From: Labilibaculum sp. K2S
Lineage (GTDB): Bacteria; Bacteroidota; Bacteroidia; Bacteroidales; Marinifilaceae
Direction of reading: 5' to 3'
NCBI RefSeq assembly: GCF_030372765.1
Contig: NZ_JAUCMW010000010.1
Span: forward strand, 40,364-104,363
DNA: 64,000 nt
Part shown: in pieces, positions 52,349-61,747 of the stretch
How the letters are laid out: each line of letters begins with the position of its first letter
How positions within the stretch are numbered: the first letter of the stretch is position 1
Translations under genes and position numbers: made by a program
Notes under the pieces: generated by a model
The model's database searches: none
What the model was told of the DNA's origin: nothing
What the model saw: only the letters and a program-made list of their open reading frames with translations

Positions 52349-52513
52349 TTAATGGGTATACCTAAATGCAATAGATACCTTAGTGCCTTCTCCATAAACA
52401 GACTCAAGACTAATTTTGCCATCATGTAAACGCAGAATAGATCTTGCAATTGGCAAACCAATACCAGAACCATTCTCCTTTATCAAATCCCGAAAAAAGG
52501 TTGACTCGATTTA
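52349..52513 (-). pseudogene. C-terminal relic of a histidine kinase
   Basis: On the minus strand a frame just after a stop reads IESTFFRDLIKENGSGIGLP, then IARSILRLHDGKISLES, GEGTKVSIAF and a TAA at 52349-52351. This is the G-box end of a HATPase_c domain (GSGIGLPIARSI, a common GxGxGL pattern). The other parts of the kinase are absent, so only about 55 codons of a lost gene remain. Confidence 0.7.
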
Positions 52514-52573
52514 AAATAACACATAAAACCATGAATCACAACAGTTTGAACCACACACAAACAAAATATCAAT

Positions 52574-52651
52574 ACACTCTCCTGTTTAAGCTTCCTTTAC
52601 GACCGTTGTAGTCGTGGTAGCACAACCATTGTAGTCGTAGCAAGAGAGTGT
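52574..52651. repeat. Inverted repeat enclosing a duplicated TTGTAGTCGT word
   Basis: ACACTCTC (52574-52581) pairs with GAGAGTGT (52644-52651). Inside, TTGTAGTCGT occurs at 52606-52615 and 52629-52638, and an inverted relative (CAACTACGA) lies at about 52671. It has no open frame. It could be a structured RNA or a remnant of a repeat family. Confidence 0.5.
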
Positions 52652-52692
52652 CCTTTTTCAGTTAGTACATCAACTACGATTTGACGGAAACT

Positions 52693-52727
52693 AAAAAAAG
52701 TGCCGCTCCGAAGAGCAGCACTTTTTA
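52693..52727 (-). terminator. Terminator of the carboxyltransferase gene
   Basis: AAAAAGTGCTGCTC and GAGCGGCACTTTTT (minus strand) pair around a short TTCG loop and are followed by T residues, 26 nt after the stop. Confidence 0.88.
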
Positions 52728-52752
52728 AGGTTGCGTATATAAAGAGAAAACT

Positions 52753-55700
52753 TTATCCTACTAATTTGCTTTTAGGTTTCATCCTGTTCAGCATTTCCTT
52801 GGTTTTAAGATCCAAACGAGACTCTTTTTCTTCTGGTTGAGTAATCTCACCAGCAGCCTCCTCTGAAGTTCCACCCAAGCTATATAATCCTCTCAAAAGC
52901 ATTGCTTGCTTTTCTTCGGCAGGAATTGCCTTGTAAGCTGCTTTTTTCTCGTCTTCAATTATTTGTTTTTCAGCCTCTTCAGCTTCTACTTTCGCGTAGT
53001 AAGCATCCGCTTTTCGATTCTTCAGGAAAGGACCTGCAACTGTTGGGAACAGTTCCAACAACAACATTTCTTTCTCATTCTCAGCAAGCTTAACGCCACC
53101 AAACTCTTCCAATATTGGATTCTCAGGTGATTTGTATTTGCTTACATCGAAAGCTGTAGCATCGCGCTGTCCGCAAATCTTCTGACGGTACTCCGGATCG
53201 ATCTCAATTGGAGTTTCGCCATATTCACCCTTCACAAGGTTGAAGAATTGGTTGTTTACGTTTGTATAAGGAGCTTTGCCGCTATTCACATCCAACACAT
53301 AATTTACTGCTTGAACACCAATAATTTGCGATGATGGAGTAACCAATGGAGGACAACCTGCAGCAACACGTACTTCCGGTACTTTCAATAGTACTGTTGG
53401 CAGCAAATCTTCCAATCCTAATCCTTTCAACTGAGCCAACATGTTGGTATACATACCACCTGGAATCTCAGCTGCTTTTACTTCTTCGTTTGGTGCAGGG
53501 AAGTTGAAGAATTTATCGATAGCGTTACATACGTCTAACAATTCTGCTTCTTTATCTGCTTTCGCCAATTCAATCGCTTTATCGAACAAAGCATCAATCT
53601 CTTTTGGAAGATAATCAGCTGTAATATCGAATTCCAATGGGAACATTTTGTATGAATCGAATTCTGCAATCCGACTACGGATTCCCTTTAATTCAGCATT
53701 AATTTTAACAACCGCATCTAAATTTACGCCAGTGTCCAAGCCTAACTTATCAGCAAAAATCTGAATAATTTCGAATGCCGGAGCCGCTGGTCCACCTGCA
53801 AAGTTCAGAATGTTTGTATCAACAATATCAACACCGTTAACAATTGCCATTAAAACAGCACCTAATCCGTAACCTGGAGTACAGTGAGTATGGAAATCAA
53901 TCGGTACATTCAATTCACTTTTCATTCTTCTGATGATTTTCCCTGACAATGATGGTGGAATCAATCCAGCCATATCTTTCACGGTAATCATATCAGCACC
54001 CAAAGCCTGCATCTGTTTTGCCTTGTTCAGGAAGTAATCTACATCGAAAATCTTCTTAGGCAATCTCTTTCCGGACAGCAATGCTTTCCATCTTTGTTTC
54101 CCTGTAAATTTAGGATCAACAGTATAACAAACAGCACAGTCGGCAATACCACCGGCTTCTTTCATGTATTTGATGGTGGTTTCCATGTTCTTCACATCAT
54201 TCAGACAGTCGAAGATACGCATGATACCCAAACCGGATTTCACTGCATTTCTATTGAAACCTTCGATTACTGATTCAGGATATGGAGAGTATCCGAACAG
54301 GTTTCTACCACGGGATAGAGCTGTTAAATAAGAAACATCACCAATCACTTCTTTGATTGACTCCAAACGGTGCCATGGATCTTCGTTCAGGTAACGCATT
54401 ACTGAATCGGGAATTGCACCACCCCATACTTCCATTGCATAAAAATTGGCGTCCTTATACATCGGAAGAACTTTTTCAATTTCAGCCTGCGGAACACGTG
54501 TAGCAAACAATGACTGCTGACCATCACGAAGGGTAAGGTCACGAATCTTTAGTTTACCTGTACGTTTAATAGCAGCTCTTTCTGCAGCAATTTTCTTGCG
54601 GTTAACTTCTCTTTGAGCTTCGAATTCTGCTTTGCGCTTTCCTTCCAGATAACCTTTAGCTACCAATGGGAACAACTCAAGCAACATGAATTCTTTATTA
54701 TCCTTTGCCAACTTCACGTTTCCGTACTGTGGCAATACTGGATTTTCAGGAGACACATAAGCATCTACATCGTATTCTACTTTTTCAGCTTTCCCGGTAA
54801 TCTTTTTACGGAATTCAGGAGCAATCTCGATTGGAGTTGTTCCGTACTCTCCTTTTACCAAATTAAAGAACTGATTCGATACATTGGTATAGAACGGACG
54901 TCCTGAGTTCTCATCGATTACACAGTTTACAGCCTGAACACCAACAATTTGGGAAGAAGGGGTTACCAATGGCGGACAGCCAGCGTCCAAACGAACCACT
55001 GGTACCACTTCCAGCACTCTCTCTAACAGGGTTTCCAAACCTAAAGCTTTCAACTGATTAAGCATGTTGGTATACATACCTCCAGGAATTTCCGCATCCT
55101 TAACCATTTGGTTCGGAGCCGGGAAATTAAAATATGCTTCAATTGCGTGACATGCAACAAGTAATTCTGCTTCCTGATCGGCGTTCGCATACTTAATCGC
55201 ATCATCGAATAACTGATCGATGTTGGCAGGCAATTTATCTTTTGTAATATCAAATTCAATAGGGAACTGCTTATAGCTGTCAACATCAGCTAAAGCATTC
55301 ATACGAATTTCTTTTAGTATTTTATTGATCTCAACAACGGTTTTCGCATCACCATCCAGTTCGATACCTAATTTCTGACAGAAAATGTAAATCAATTCGT
55401 AAGCCGGTGCAGCAGATCCACCTGCAAAGTTCATGATGTTGGTATCGATGATATCAACGCCATTGATAATTGCAGTAAGAGCAGAAGCCAAACCATATCC
55501 AGGTGTAGAATGTGAATGGAAATCTACAGGAATATTTAATTCTTCTTTAAACCGGCGGATGATTTGACCTGCATACGAAGGAGAAGCCAATCCAGCCATA
55601 TCTTTTAATGAAATCATATCGGCACCTAAAGCCTCAAGCTTCTTAGCCATATCAACAAAGTAGTCCAGATCAAAAATCTGATCAGGAAGGTTCTTTATTG

Positions 55701-56193
55701 TTAGTCTTTCAAGATCTTCTTTTTTGGTAGGAAATTTAGAATCAACAGTAAAACATACTGCACAATCAGCAATACCACCAGCTGCTTTCACATACTTAAT
55801 GGTTGACTTCATGTTTTCGATATCATTCAAACAATCGAAAATACGCATGATTCCCAATCCAGACTTAACTGCCTGAGTATTGAAATCTTCAATTACTGAT
55901 TCCGGGTAAGGACTATATCCAAAAAGGTTACGACCACGGGATAGAGCGGTAAGTTTGGAAACATCGCCTATCACTTCTTTAATCGACTCCAAACGATACC
56001 ATGGATCTTCGTTAAGGTATCGCATCACAGAATCAGGAACTGCACCACCCCAAACTTCCATTGCGTAGAAATTAGCTTTCTTGTAAAGGTGTAGTACTTT
56101 TTCAATTTCTGCCTGTGGCATTCTTGTAGCAAAAAGAGATTGCTGACCATCTCTTAATGTAAGATCTCTAACTAATAACTTCCTTTTTTTCAT
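52753..56193 (-). CDS. Fused tandem carboxyltransferase (two OadA/pyruvate carboxylase subunit B units)
   Basis: The 1146-residue protein consists of two full copies of a biotin-dependent carboxyltransferase, residues 1-~545 and ~547-1146. Each has the barrel motifs RDLTLRDGQQSLFATR (metal/substrate site), ISLKDMAG or ITVKDMAG with the probable carbamylated Lys (197 and 739), and the HxH metal ligands (226/228 and 768/770), plus the C-terminal PYC_OADA domain (PGGMYTNMLxQLKxLGLE, CPPLVTPSSQIxGVQAVN). Neither copy has a biotinyl domain, so a separate biotin protein is required. Reactions fitting this family are carboxyl transfer between carboxybiotin and pyruvate or propionyl-CoA; which one is not clear. 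Each unit has an acidic/basic helical tail. A normal subunit is 500-650 residues, so the fusion is the odd feature. Confidence 0.9.
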   Translation of the reverse strand: MKKRKLLVRDLTLRDGQQSLFATRMPQAEIEKVLHLYKKANFYAMEVWGGAVPDSVMRYLNEDPWYRLESIKEVIGDVSKLTALSRGRNLFGYSPYPESVIEDFNTQAVKSGLGIMRIFDCLNDIENMKSTIKYVKAAGGIADCAVCFTVDSKFPTKKEDLERLTIKNLPDQIFDLDYFVDMAKKLEALGADMISLKDMAGLASPSYAGQIIRRFKEELNIPVDFHSHSTPGYGLASALTAIINGVDIIDTNIMNFAGGSAAPAYELIYIFCQKLGIELDGDAKTVVEINKILKEIRMNALADVDSYKQFPIEFDITKDKLPANIDQLFDDAIKYANADQEAELLVACHAIEAYFNFPAPNQMVKDAEIPGGMYTNMLNQLKALGLETLLERVLEVVPVVRLDAGCPPLVTPSSQIVGVQAVNCVIDENSGRPFYTNVSNQFFNLVKGEYGTTPIEIAPEFRKKITGKAEKVEYDVDAYVSPENPVLPQYGNVKLAKDNKEFMLLELFPLVAKGYLEGKRKAEFEAQREVNRKKIAAERAAIKRTGKLKIRDLTLRDGQQSLFATRVPQAEIEKVLPMYKDANFYAMEVWGGAIPDSVMRYLNEDPWHRLESIKEVIGDVSYLTALSRGRNLFGYSPYPESVIEGFNRNAVKSGLGIMRIFDCLNDVKNMETTIKYMKEAGGIADCAVCYTVDPKFTGKQRWKALLSGKRLPKKIFDVDYFLNKAKQMQALGADMITVKDMAGLIPPSLSGKIIRRMKSELNVPIDFHTHCTPGYGLGAVLMAIVNGVDIVDTNILNFAGGPAAPAFEIIQIFADKLGLDTGVNLDAVVKINAELKGIRSRIAEFDSYKMFPLEFDITADYLPKEIDALFDKAIELAKADKEAELLDVCNAIDKFFNFPAPNEEVKAAEIPGGMYTNMLAQLKGLGLEDLLPTVLLKVPEVRVAAGCPPLVTPSSQIIGVQAVNYVLDVNSGKAPYTNVNNQFFNLVKGEYGETPIEIDPEYRQKICGQRDATAFDVSKYKSPENPILEEFGGVKLAENEKEMLLLELFPTVAGPFLKNRKADAYYAKVEAEEAEKQIIEDEKKAAYKAIPAEEKQAMLLRGLYSLGGTSEEAAGEITQPEEKESRLDLKTKEMLNRMKPKSKLVG

Positions 56194-56801
56194 ACCCTGA
56201 CTTGTTAATTTTATATCCCCAATTATTACTCGAGAGAGTTGCTTTAAATTGGAATCGAATCAATGCGATTTAATTCTGCATCAAAAATAAAAACAATTTT
56301 CCATTGGAGAAATTTTTCTGTATTATTAGCTGTATGTTGTACAATACACCGTTTAGTGGGTGTAAATACCCAATGGTATTAATGATTTTTTTCTTTAATA
56401 ATAACATCTGAAAACTGCAATCGATAACGAGAATTGCAATCTTAACATGACAAATCACAAAAATAGTACTGAAATCAGCACTCCCAGAAATACGGCTTGT
56501 AAAATGACGAATACTTAACCGATAAAATCTACTGTTAATCATTAAATAAGCTTAAATACCCAGATCATTTCTTTCGATTTTACAAACCTGCTGTACAACA
56601 TCCTCCATTCTGCAAAGTCAGTTAGATTTAATCCTCTTTTCCAAGAAGATTTATAGAGAAAACCATTTTCAATTTGAAATTTGGGAATTGGCTCTGCAAA
56701 CGAATATTTCGTAAAAAGATGCTTACATTTACCGTGTTAAATTTTCGAGTAGTAAAAACCGCACTTTCATCTGTAAGTAATTCTTATTCAATGCAGATAA
56801 G
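56194..56801. other. Divergent gap between the carboxyltransferase and cvfB-like genes
   Basis: 608 bp, AT-rich, holding promoters in both directions. A short palindrome TGGGTGTAAATACCCA is at about 56356-56371. No confident gene, RNA or promoter box is seen. Confidence 0.4.
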
Positions 56802-57665
56802 GTGATAAAATATAATATTGTGAGTATAATTGGTCAGTTTGCATCGTTAAAAGTTGCCAAAATAGTCGATTTTGGAGTGTATTTACAGGGAGAAGATGAA
56901 TCTTTAATTCTTTTGCCTACCAGATATGTGCCTCCTAAAACCCAATTGGATGATACTATTAAAGTATTTATCTATCGTGATTCGGAAAATCGAATTATTG
57001 CAACAACTCTTATTCCCTATGCAACAGTAGGTGAATTTGCTTATTTAAAGGTGAAAACAGTCAATAATTTAGGTGCATTTCTCGACTGGGGAATCGCTAA
57101 AGATTTGTTTGTTCCGTTTAGTGAGCAAAAGGACAACATGCAGGTTGGTTATTCTTACTTAATATTTGTGTACCTAGACAATGCATCGGGCAGAATTGTT
57201 GGAACTGCCAAAATTGAAAATGTACTTAGAGACGTAGAAACCTCGTATGCCGAAGGCGACGAAGTAGAAATCCTTATCGGACGAAGAAATGATTTGGGCT
57301 ATCAGGTATTGATTAGCAACGACGCATTAGGGATGCTGTATCAGAATGAAATTTTTGAACCTGTTCGCTGCGGAGATGTGCGCAAGGCATATATTAAAAA
57401 AATCAGACCTGACGGAAAAATAGACATCAGCCTGCAAAAACAAGGTTACGAAAATAAGATTCCTGATTCCGGAGAACAAATTCTATCTCAGCTAAAGAAA
57501 GAAGATGGTTTTCTTCCTTTAAACGACAAAAGTTCGCCTGAAGATATTTATCACCTTCTAAATATGAGTAAAAAGAACTTCAAAAAAGCAGTAGGTCTGC
57601 TTTACAAACAAAAACTAATCACCATTGAAGATTCAGGCATATTTTTAGTGAAAGGTGCCAAATAA
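56802..57665 (+). CDS. CvfB-like S1-domain RNA-binding protein
   Basis: The 287-residue protein (GTG start) has the CvfB order: three S1-like domains (IGQFASLKVAKIVDFGVYLQ; GEFAYLKVKTVNNLGAFLDWG, KDLFVPFSEQ; GDEVEILIGRRNDLGYQVLI) and a C-terminal winged helix (PEDIYHLLNMSKKNFKKAVGLLYKQKLITIED). Members bind RNA and influence virulence or translation-linked gene control in Gram-positive bacteria; the role in Bacteroidota is unknown. The GTG is chosen because no ATG precedes the first S1 strand. It is followed at 49 nt by the dipeptidase gene. Confidence 0.92.
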   Translation: MIKYNIVSIIGQFASLKVAKIVDFGVYLQGEDESLILLPTRYVPPKTQLDDTIKVFIYRDSENRIIATTLIPYATVGEFAYLKVKTVNNLGAFLDWGIAKDLFVPFSEQKDNMQVGYSYLIFVYLDNASGRIVGTAKIENVLRDVETSYAEGDEVEILIGRRNDLGYQVLISNDALGMLYQNEIFEPVRCGDVRKAYIKKIRPDGKIDISLQKQGYENKIPDSGEQILSQLKKEDGFLPLNDKSSPEDIYHLLNMSKKNFKKAVGLLYKQKLITIEDSGIFLVKGAK

Positions 57666-57713
57666 AAAAAGAAGAACAAACAACACAATTGCTAAACAAC
57701 ACAACACGAACTT

Positions 57714-59300
57714 ATGAAGAAACAATTTAAAATGAGCTTGTTCATTTTAATGGCGTCAATTTCATTTTCTGCCGTTGCTCAGGACAAATCAGATTGGAAA
57801 AACGGTGTTCCGGAAGGATGTACCACCATAACGGTTGGCAAAACGGCTACTGTTGATGGCTCTGTTATTACGTCTCACACCGATGACAGTCACCGTACAA
57901 GAGCCTGGATGAATGTTGTTCCCGCTAAGAAGCACGACAAAGGAAATAAATTTGAATTGTTTGAACGCTCTGCCTGCGATAGTTTGGCAATGCCAACGTA
58001 TCAGCACAAAAAAATCGGAGAAATCGATCAGGTAGAAAAAACCTACCAATTCTTAAATACCGCCTATCCTTGTATTAACGAAAAGCAACTGGCCATTGGT
58101 GAATCTACTTTTGGTGGTCATGAAGAATTGTTCTCTACAGAATGTTTAATTGATTGTCAGCGTTTGCAGCAATTAATGTTGGAAAGATGTTCTTCTGCCC
58201 GCGAAGCAATTACATTGGCTGATGATTTACTAAAAAAATACGGTTGGCGCGATTATGGCGAATGCCTTACCATTGCTGATAAAAAAGAGGTTTGGCATTT
58301 TGAGGTTGTTGGTCCGGGAAAAGGAAAAGTAGGAGCCGTTTGGGTTGCTCAACGTGTTCCAAACGATCACATTTCTGTAAACGCGAACGCCAGTACCATT
58401 AAAGAGATTGATTTAAAAAATCCGGATTATTTTATGGCATCGGAAAATATTTTTGATGTTGCCAAAGAAAACGGATGGTGGAAAGAAGGCGAAACTTTCC
58501 GCTGGAATTACGCTTATGCACCGGAGAGTCGTTTGTCTCTTGCTTCACGAAGAAGAGAATGGCGGGTACTTTCAATGGCAGCTCCTTTTTTGCATTTGGA
58601 TGCCAACGATAAGGATTATCCTTTCTCGGTAAAACCGGATGAAAAAATAACAATGAATAAGTTGGTAGAGATCTTTAAAGATTACTACGAAGGAACCCCT
58701 TATAATTTTGTAAAGAATATCAAACAAGCGGATAAAGACGGCAATGAAGTGATATCTCCTTTTGCAAATCCTTTTATGCCTTACGATATGAATAAATTGT
58801 TTCGTGTGAATGGCGGATGGGATGAGTTGGGAGAAAGAACCATAGCCCGTTGGTATACTATGTATGCAACGATTATTCAATGTCGTGATTGGTTGCCTGA
58901 TGAAGTTGGTGGCATTGTTTGGTTGGCACAGGATAATGTGGCAAGCTCAATTTATATTCCGGTTTATTCAGGATCAACAGATTTAGCTGAAAGCTATAAA
59001 GTAAAAGCCCGCACATTGGGATATACCCGCACTTCTGCATGGTGGGCTTTCAACAGATTAGGTACATTATCGGCTCAGCGATGGGGAGATATGCGTCACG
59101 ATATCGACAAGGTGTTTATTCCATTACAAAAAAGCTATTTTGAAGAACAGGCGAAAATTGATGAACAATTCATGAGTTTGAACAAGAAAAAAAGAGTGGA
59201 ATTCCTTACCAACAGAACCATTCAACTTGGAAACGAAGTGGTTGAAAAGGCTTGGGAAATTGGTGATGGAATCTGGACCAAATACGATGAGAAATTCTAA
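57714..59300 (+). CDS. C69-family dipeptidase, exported
   Basis: The 528-residue protein has a signal peptide (MSLFILMASISFSAVAQ) and the Ntn-hydrolase core of dipeptidase family C69. The catalytic Cys36 lies in EGCTTITVGKTATVDGSVIT, becoming N-terminal after removal of the pro-part. Also present are SHTDDSHRTRAWMNVVP, AIGESTFGGHEEL, ALTLADDLLKKYGWRDYGE-like text and EVWHFEVVGPGKGK. It hydrolyses dipeptides in the periplasm. Its length is normal for the longer exported branch. It is followed by a terminator. Confidence 0.92.
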   Translation: MKKQFKMSLFILMASISFSAVAQDKSDWKNGVPEGCTTITVGKTATVDGSVITSHTDDSHRTRAWMNVVPAKKHDKGNKFELFERSACDSLAMPTYQHKKIGEIDQVEKTYQFLNTAYPCINEKQLAIGESTFGGHEELFSTECLIDCQRLQQLMLERCSSAREAITLADDLLKKYGWRDYGECLTIADKKEVWHFEVVGPGKGKVGAVWVAQRVPNDHISVNANASTIKEIDLKNPDYFMASENIFDVAKENGWWKEGETFRWNYAYAPESRLSLASRRREWRVLSMAAPFLHLDANDKDYPFSVKPDEKITMNKLVEIFKDYYEGTPYNFVKNIKQADKDGNEVISPFANPFMPYDMNKLFRVNGGWDELGERTIARWYTMYATIIQCRDWLPDEVGGIVWLAQDNVASSIYIPVYSGSTDLAESYKVKARTLGYTRTSAWWAFNRLGTLSAQRWGDMRHDIDKVFIPLQKSYFEEQAKIDEQFMSLNKKKRVEFLTNRTIQLGNEVVEKAWEIGDGIWTKYDEKF

Positions 59301-59322
59301 GATCCCTAAATATTGAATGAGA

Positions 59323-59354
59323 AAAGAGCAACTGATTGGTTGCTCTTTTTTTTG
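59323..59354 (+). terminator. Terminator after the dipeptidase gene
   Basis: AAAAGAGCAAC pairs with GTTGCTCTTTT over a 6-nt loop, followed by further T residues. Confidence 0.9.
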
Positions 59355-59388
59355 CAGCCTAATGTACAAACGGAGTCAAGCTCACCCT

Positions 59389-59410
59389 AATACCAAATTA
59401 ACATCAAAAT
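59389..59410. repeat. 22-nt dispersed word, copy 1
   Basis: TAATACCAAATTAACATCAA, AA. The same 22 bases occur at 63179-63200. Both lie in gene-free DNA next to terminators. Confidence 0.6.
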
Positions 59411-59500
59411 TGATCTTATAAAAATGCATTCATATTCCTCATCTTGTTTCGGAACAAAAAAGGGAGTAATTTGTTGAATCGTTAATATAAATATCATGGT

Positions 59501-60040
59501 ATGCGAAAAATAATTGCAATAGGCATTTTACTTATCTCAACTTCTTTTATGAGCTTTGCCCAAGAGAGTATTCATCAATTTACCGTTACAGCTATTGACG
59601 GTTCAGAGTTTAATTTTGCTGATTTAAAGGGCAAAAAAATCATGATTGTCAATACGGCATCTAAATGTGGATTTACTCCTCAATACAAATTATTAGAGGC
59701 ATTGTACAAGGAATATCAGGATAAAGATTTTGTAATTGTTGGCTTTCCTGCAAACAACTTCCTTTGGCAGGAACCTGGAACTGATGAAGAAATAAAAGAA
59801 TTTTGCACCAAAAATTATGGGGTTAGCTTTCCCATGATGTCGAAAATATCAGTAAAAGGAAATAATATTCATCCAATTTACAGCTGGCTGACACAAAAGT
59901 CAAAAAATGGAGTGATGGATTCCAAAGTAAAATGGAACTTCCAAAAATACCTGATTGATGAAAACGGACAACTTGTTGATGTTCTTTATTCAAAAGAGAA
60001 ACCCAATAGTGAAAAGGTAATTTCATGGTTAGAACAATAA
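59501..60040 (+). CDS. Glutathione peroxidase family thiol peroxidase, exported
   Basis: The 179-residue protein has a signal peptide (IAIGILLISTSFMSFAQ, cleaved near residue 21) and a thioredoxin-fold GPx domain. The peroxidatic Cys56 is in NTASKCGFTPQY (Cys, not selenocysteine) and the WNF motif is in KVKWNFQKYL. The usual catalytic Gln in FPCNQF is replaced by Asn (FPANNFLWQEPG). Such Cys enzymes in bacteria usually use thioredoxin rather than glutathione. It should reduce peroxides in the periplasm. Confidence 0.93.
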   Translation: MRKIIAIGILLISTSFMSFAQESIHQFTVTAIDGSEFNFADLKGKKIMIVNTASKCGFTPQYKLLEALYKEYQDKDFVIVGFPANNFLWQEPGTDEEIKEFCTKNYGVSFPMMSKISVKGNNIHPIYSWLTQKSKNGVMDSKVKWNFQKYLIDENGQLVDVLYSKEKPNSEKVISWLEQ

Positions 60041-60054
60041 ATGAAATTCAACAA

Positions 60055-60080
60055 AAAAAGAGACGCGATGGCGTCTCTTC
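60055..60080 (-). terminator. Terminator between convergent gpx and ABC-F genes
   Basis: AAGAGACGC/GCGTCTCTT with a 4-nt loop (GATG) flanked by seven A on the left, so the T-tract is on the minus strand and serves the ABC-F gene; it may also stop the opposing gpx transcript. Confidence 0.85.
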
Positions 60081-60109
60081 AATTTAATTGTATTGTTTGC
60101 TGTACTGAT

Positions 60110-61747
60110 CTAATTTTTACGTTCCAATTCGTTTAAATTCTCCATTTTCTTTTTGCTCAGGAATGAGTAAATATCACCCAAATGTTCCTTCACCTTCTTG
60201 TTTCCAAATTCGTATACCTTCTCGGCCAAACCATCCAGAAAATCACGGTCGTGAGAAACCAGAATTATGGTTCCGTCAAATTCTTTTAAGGCAGCCTTCA
60301 AAATATCTTTGGTTTTCATATCCAAGTGATTGGTTGGCTCATCAAGAATCAGCAAATTCACCGGCTCCAGCAACAATTTAATCATTGCCAACCGGGTTTT
60401 TTCTCCACCGGACAGAACTTTCACCTTCTTTGTTGAGTTGTCACCTCCAAACATGAAAGCGCCTAATATATCTTTAATTTTTGTTCGAATATCTCCCTTG
60501 GCAATATCATCAATGGTTTGAAAAACAGTCAGATTTTCATCCATCAACGAAGCCTGATTCTGAGCAAAATAACCAATCATCGTATTATGCCCAAGCGTTA
60601 AGTTACCGCCATGCTCAATTTCCTGCATAATGGCTTTTACCAAAGTAGATTTTCCCTCTCCGTTTTTCCCCACAAAAGCAAGCTTCTCTCCTCTTTGTAT
60701 TGTAAAATTCACCCCTGAAAATACGGTATGATCACCGTAAATTTTTTCAACATCTTCCATAATTACAGGATAATTTCCTGAACGTGGCGATGGTGGGAAT
60801 TTTAAACGAAGTGCTGAATTATCTTCCTCATCAACCTCAACAATATCGAGTTTTTCGAGCATTTTCACCCGCGATTGAACCGCCAGTGTTTTGGAATACG
60901 TGCCCTTAAACCTGTCAATAAAAGTCTGATTGTCCGCAATCATTTTTTGTTGTTCATCAAATGCTTTTTGCTGATGAACTCTTCGCTCCTTGCGAAGCTC
61001 TAAATATTGAGAGTAATTTACCTTGTAATCGTAAATTCTACCCATTGTAATTTCGATGGTTCGGGTGGTAATTTTATCAACAAAAGCCCTGTCATGAGAA
61101 ATAATCACAACAGCTTTTCCCGAATTAATCAGAAAATCCTCTAACCATTGTATCGATTCAATATCCAAATGGTTCGTCGGCTCATCCAAAAGAATTAAAT
61201 CGGGATTTTGCAAAAGAATTTTCGCCAATTCGATTCTCATTCTCCAACCACCACTAAATTCACTGGTTGGTCTTGCAAAATCTTCCCGTACAAACCCCAA
61301 ACCAAATAGTGTTTTCTCAACTTCCGAATCGTAGTTTATTTCTTCTATCGAATAGTATTTTTCACTTAAAGCAGAAACATCCTCAATCAATTTGTAGTAG
61401 CTCTCCGATTCAAAATCGGTTCGTGTACCCAATTCTACATTCATTTCCTCAATCTGCTTCTCCATTTCAAAAATGGAAGCAAAAGCCTGAGCCGTTTCTT
61501 CGAATACCGTACGGGTATTATCTGTCATTAAATGCTGTGGCAAATAAGCAATCACCTTATCCTTAGGACTTGAAACTCTTCCCCGGGAAGGACTTTCGGC
61601 TCCTGCAATTATTTTCAAAAGAGTAGATTTACCAGCCCCGTTTTTTCCCATTAAAGCAATTCTATCCTTTTCATTAATCACAAAGGAAATGTCTTTAAAT
61701 AAAGTGGTTCCTCCAAATTCTACCGCTAAAGCATCTACACTAATCAT
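60110..61747 (-). CDS. ABC-F family ATPase (ribosome-associated type)
   Basis: The 545-residue soluble protein has two ABC domains. Domain 1: Walker A GKNGAGKST (~36-44), signature FSGGWRMRIELAKILL, Walker B DLILLDEPTNHLD. Domain 2: Walker A GKNGEGKST, signature LSGGEKTRLAMIKLLL, Walker B LILDEPTNHLD. Between them is the P-site tRNA-interacting linker (~240-320) of charged helices (RVHQQKAFDEQQKMI, SRVKMLEKL). The C-terminus is short, lacking the long coiled coil of Uup, so it is nearer YbiT/EttA-like types. Such proteins act on stalled or initiating ribosomes; no antibiotic-resistance motif can be inferred. Confidence 0.93.
   Translation of the reverse strand: MISVDALAVEFGGTTLFKDISFVINEKDRIALMGKNGAGKSTLLKIIAGAESPSRGRVSSPKDKVIAYLPQHLMTDNTRTVFEETAQAFASIFEMEKQIEEMNVELGTRTDFESESYYKLIEDVSALSEKYYSIEEINYDSEVEKTLFGLGFVREDFARPTSEFSGGWRMRIELAKILLQNPDLILLDEPTNHLDIESIQWLEDFLINSGKAVVIISHDRAFVDKITTRTIEITMGRIYDYKVNYSQYLELRKERRVHQQKAFDEQQKMIADNQTFIDRFKGTYSKTLAVQSRVKMLEKLDIVEVDEEDNSALRLKFPPSPRSGNYPVIMEDVEKIYGDHTVFSGVNFTIQRGEKLAFVGKNGEGKSTLVKAIMQEIEHGGNLTLGHNTMIGYFAQNQASLMDENLTVFQTIDDIAKGDIRTKIKDILGAFMFGGDNSTKKVKVLSGGEKTRLAMIKLLLEPVNLLILDEPTNHLDMKTKDILKAALKEFDGTIILVSHDRDFLDGLAEKVYEFGNKKVKEHLGDIYSFLSKKKMENLNELERKN

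Larger units (their letters stand above)
52206..52752. other. Intergenic region with kinase relic, structured repeat and terminator
   Basis: 547 bp between two minus-strand genes. Contains a histidine-kinase C-terminal relic (52349-52513), an inverted repeat enclosing two TTGTAGTCGT words (52574-52651) and the terminator of the carboxyltransferase gene (52693-52727). Confidence 0.6.

Noticed and set aside
56356-56371. Palindrome TGGGTGTAAATACCCA as an operator
   Set aside because: It is a short isolated palindrome in AT-rich DNA; no second copy or regulator links to it.
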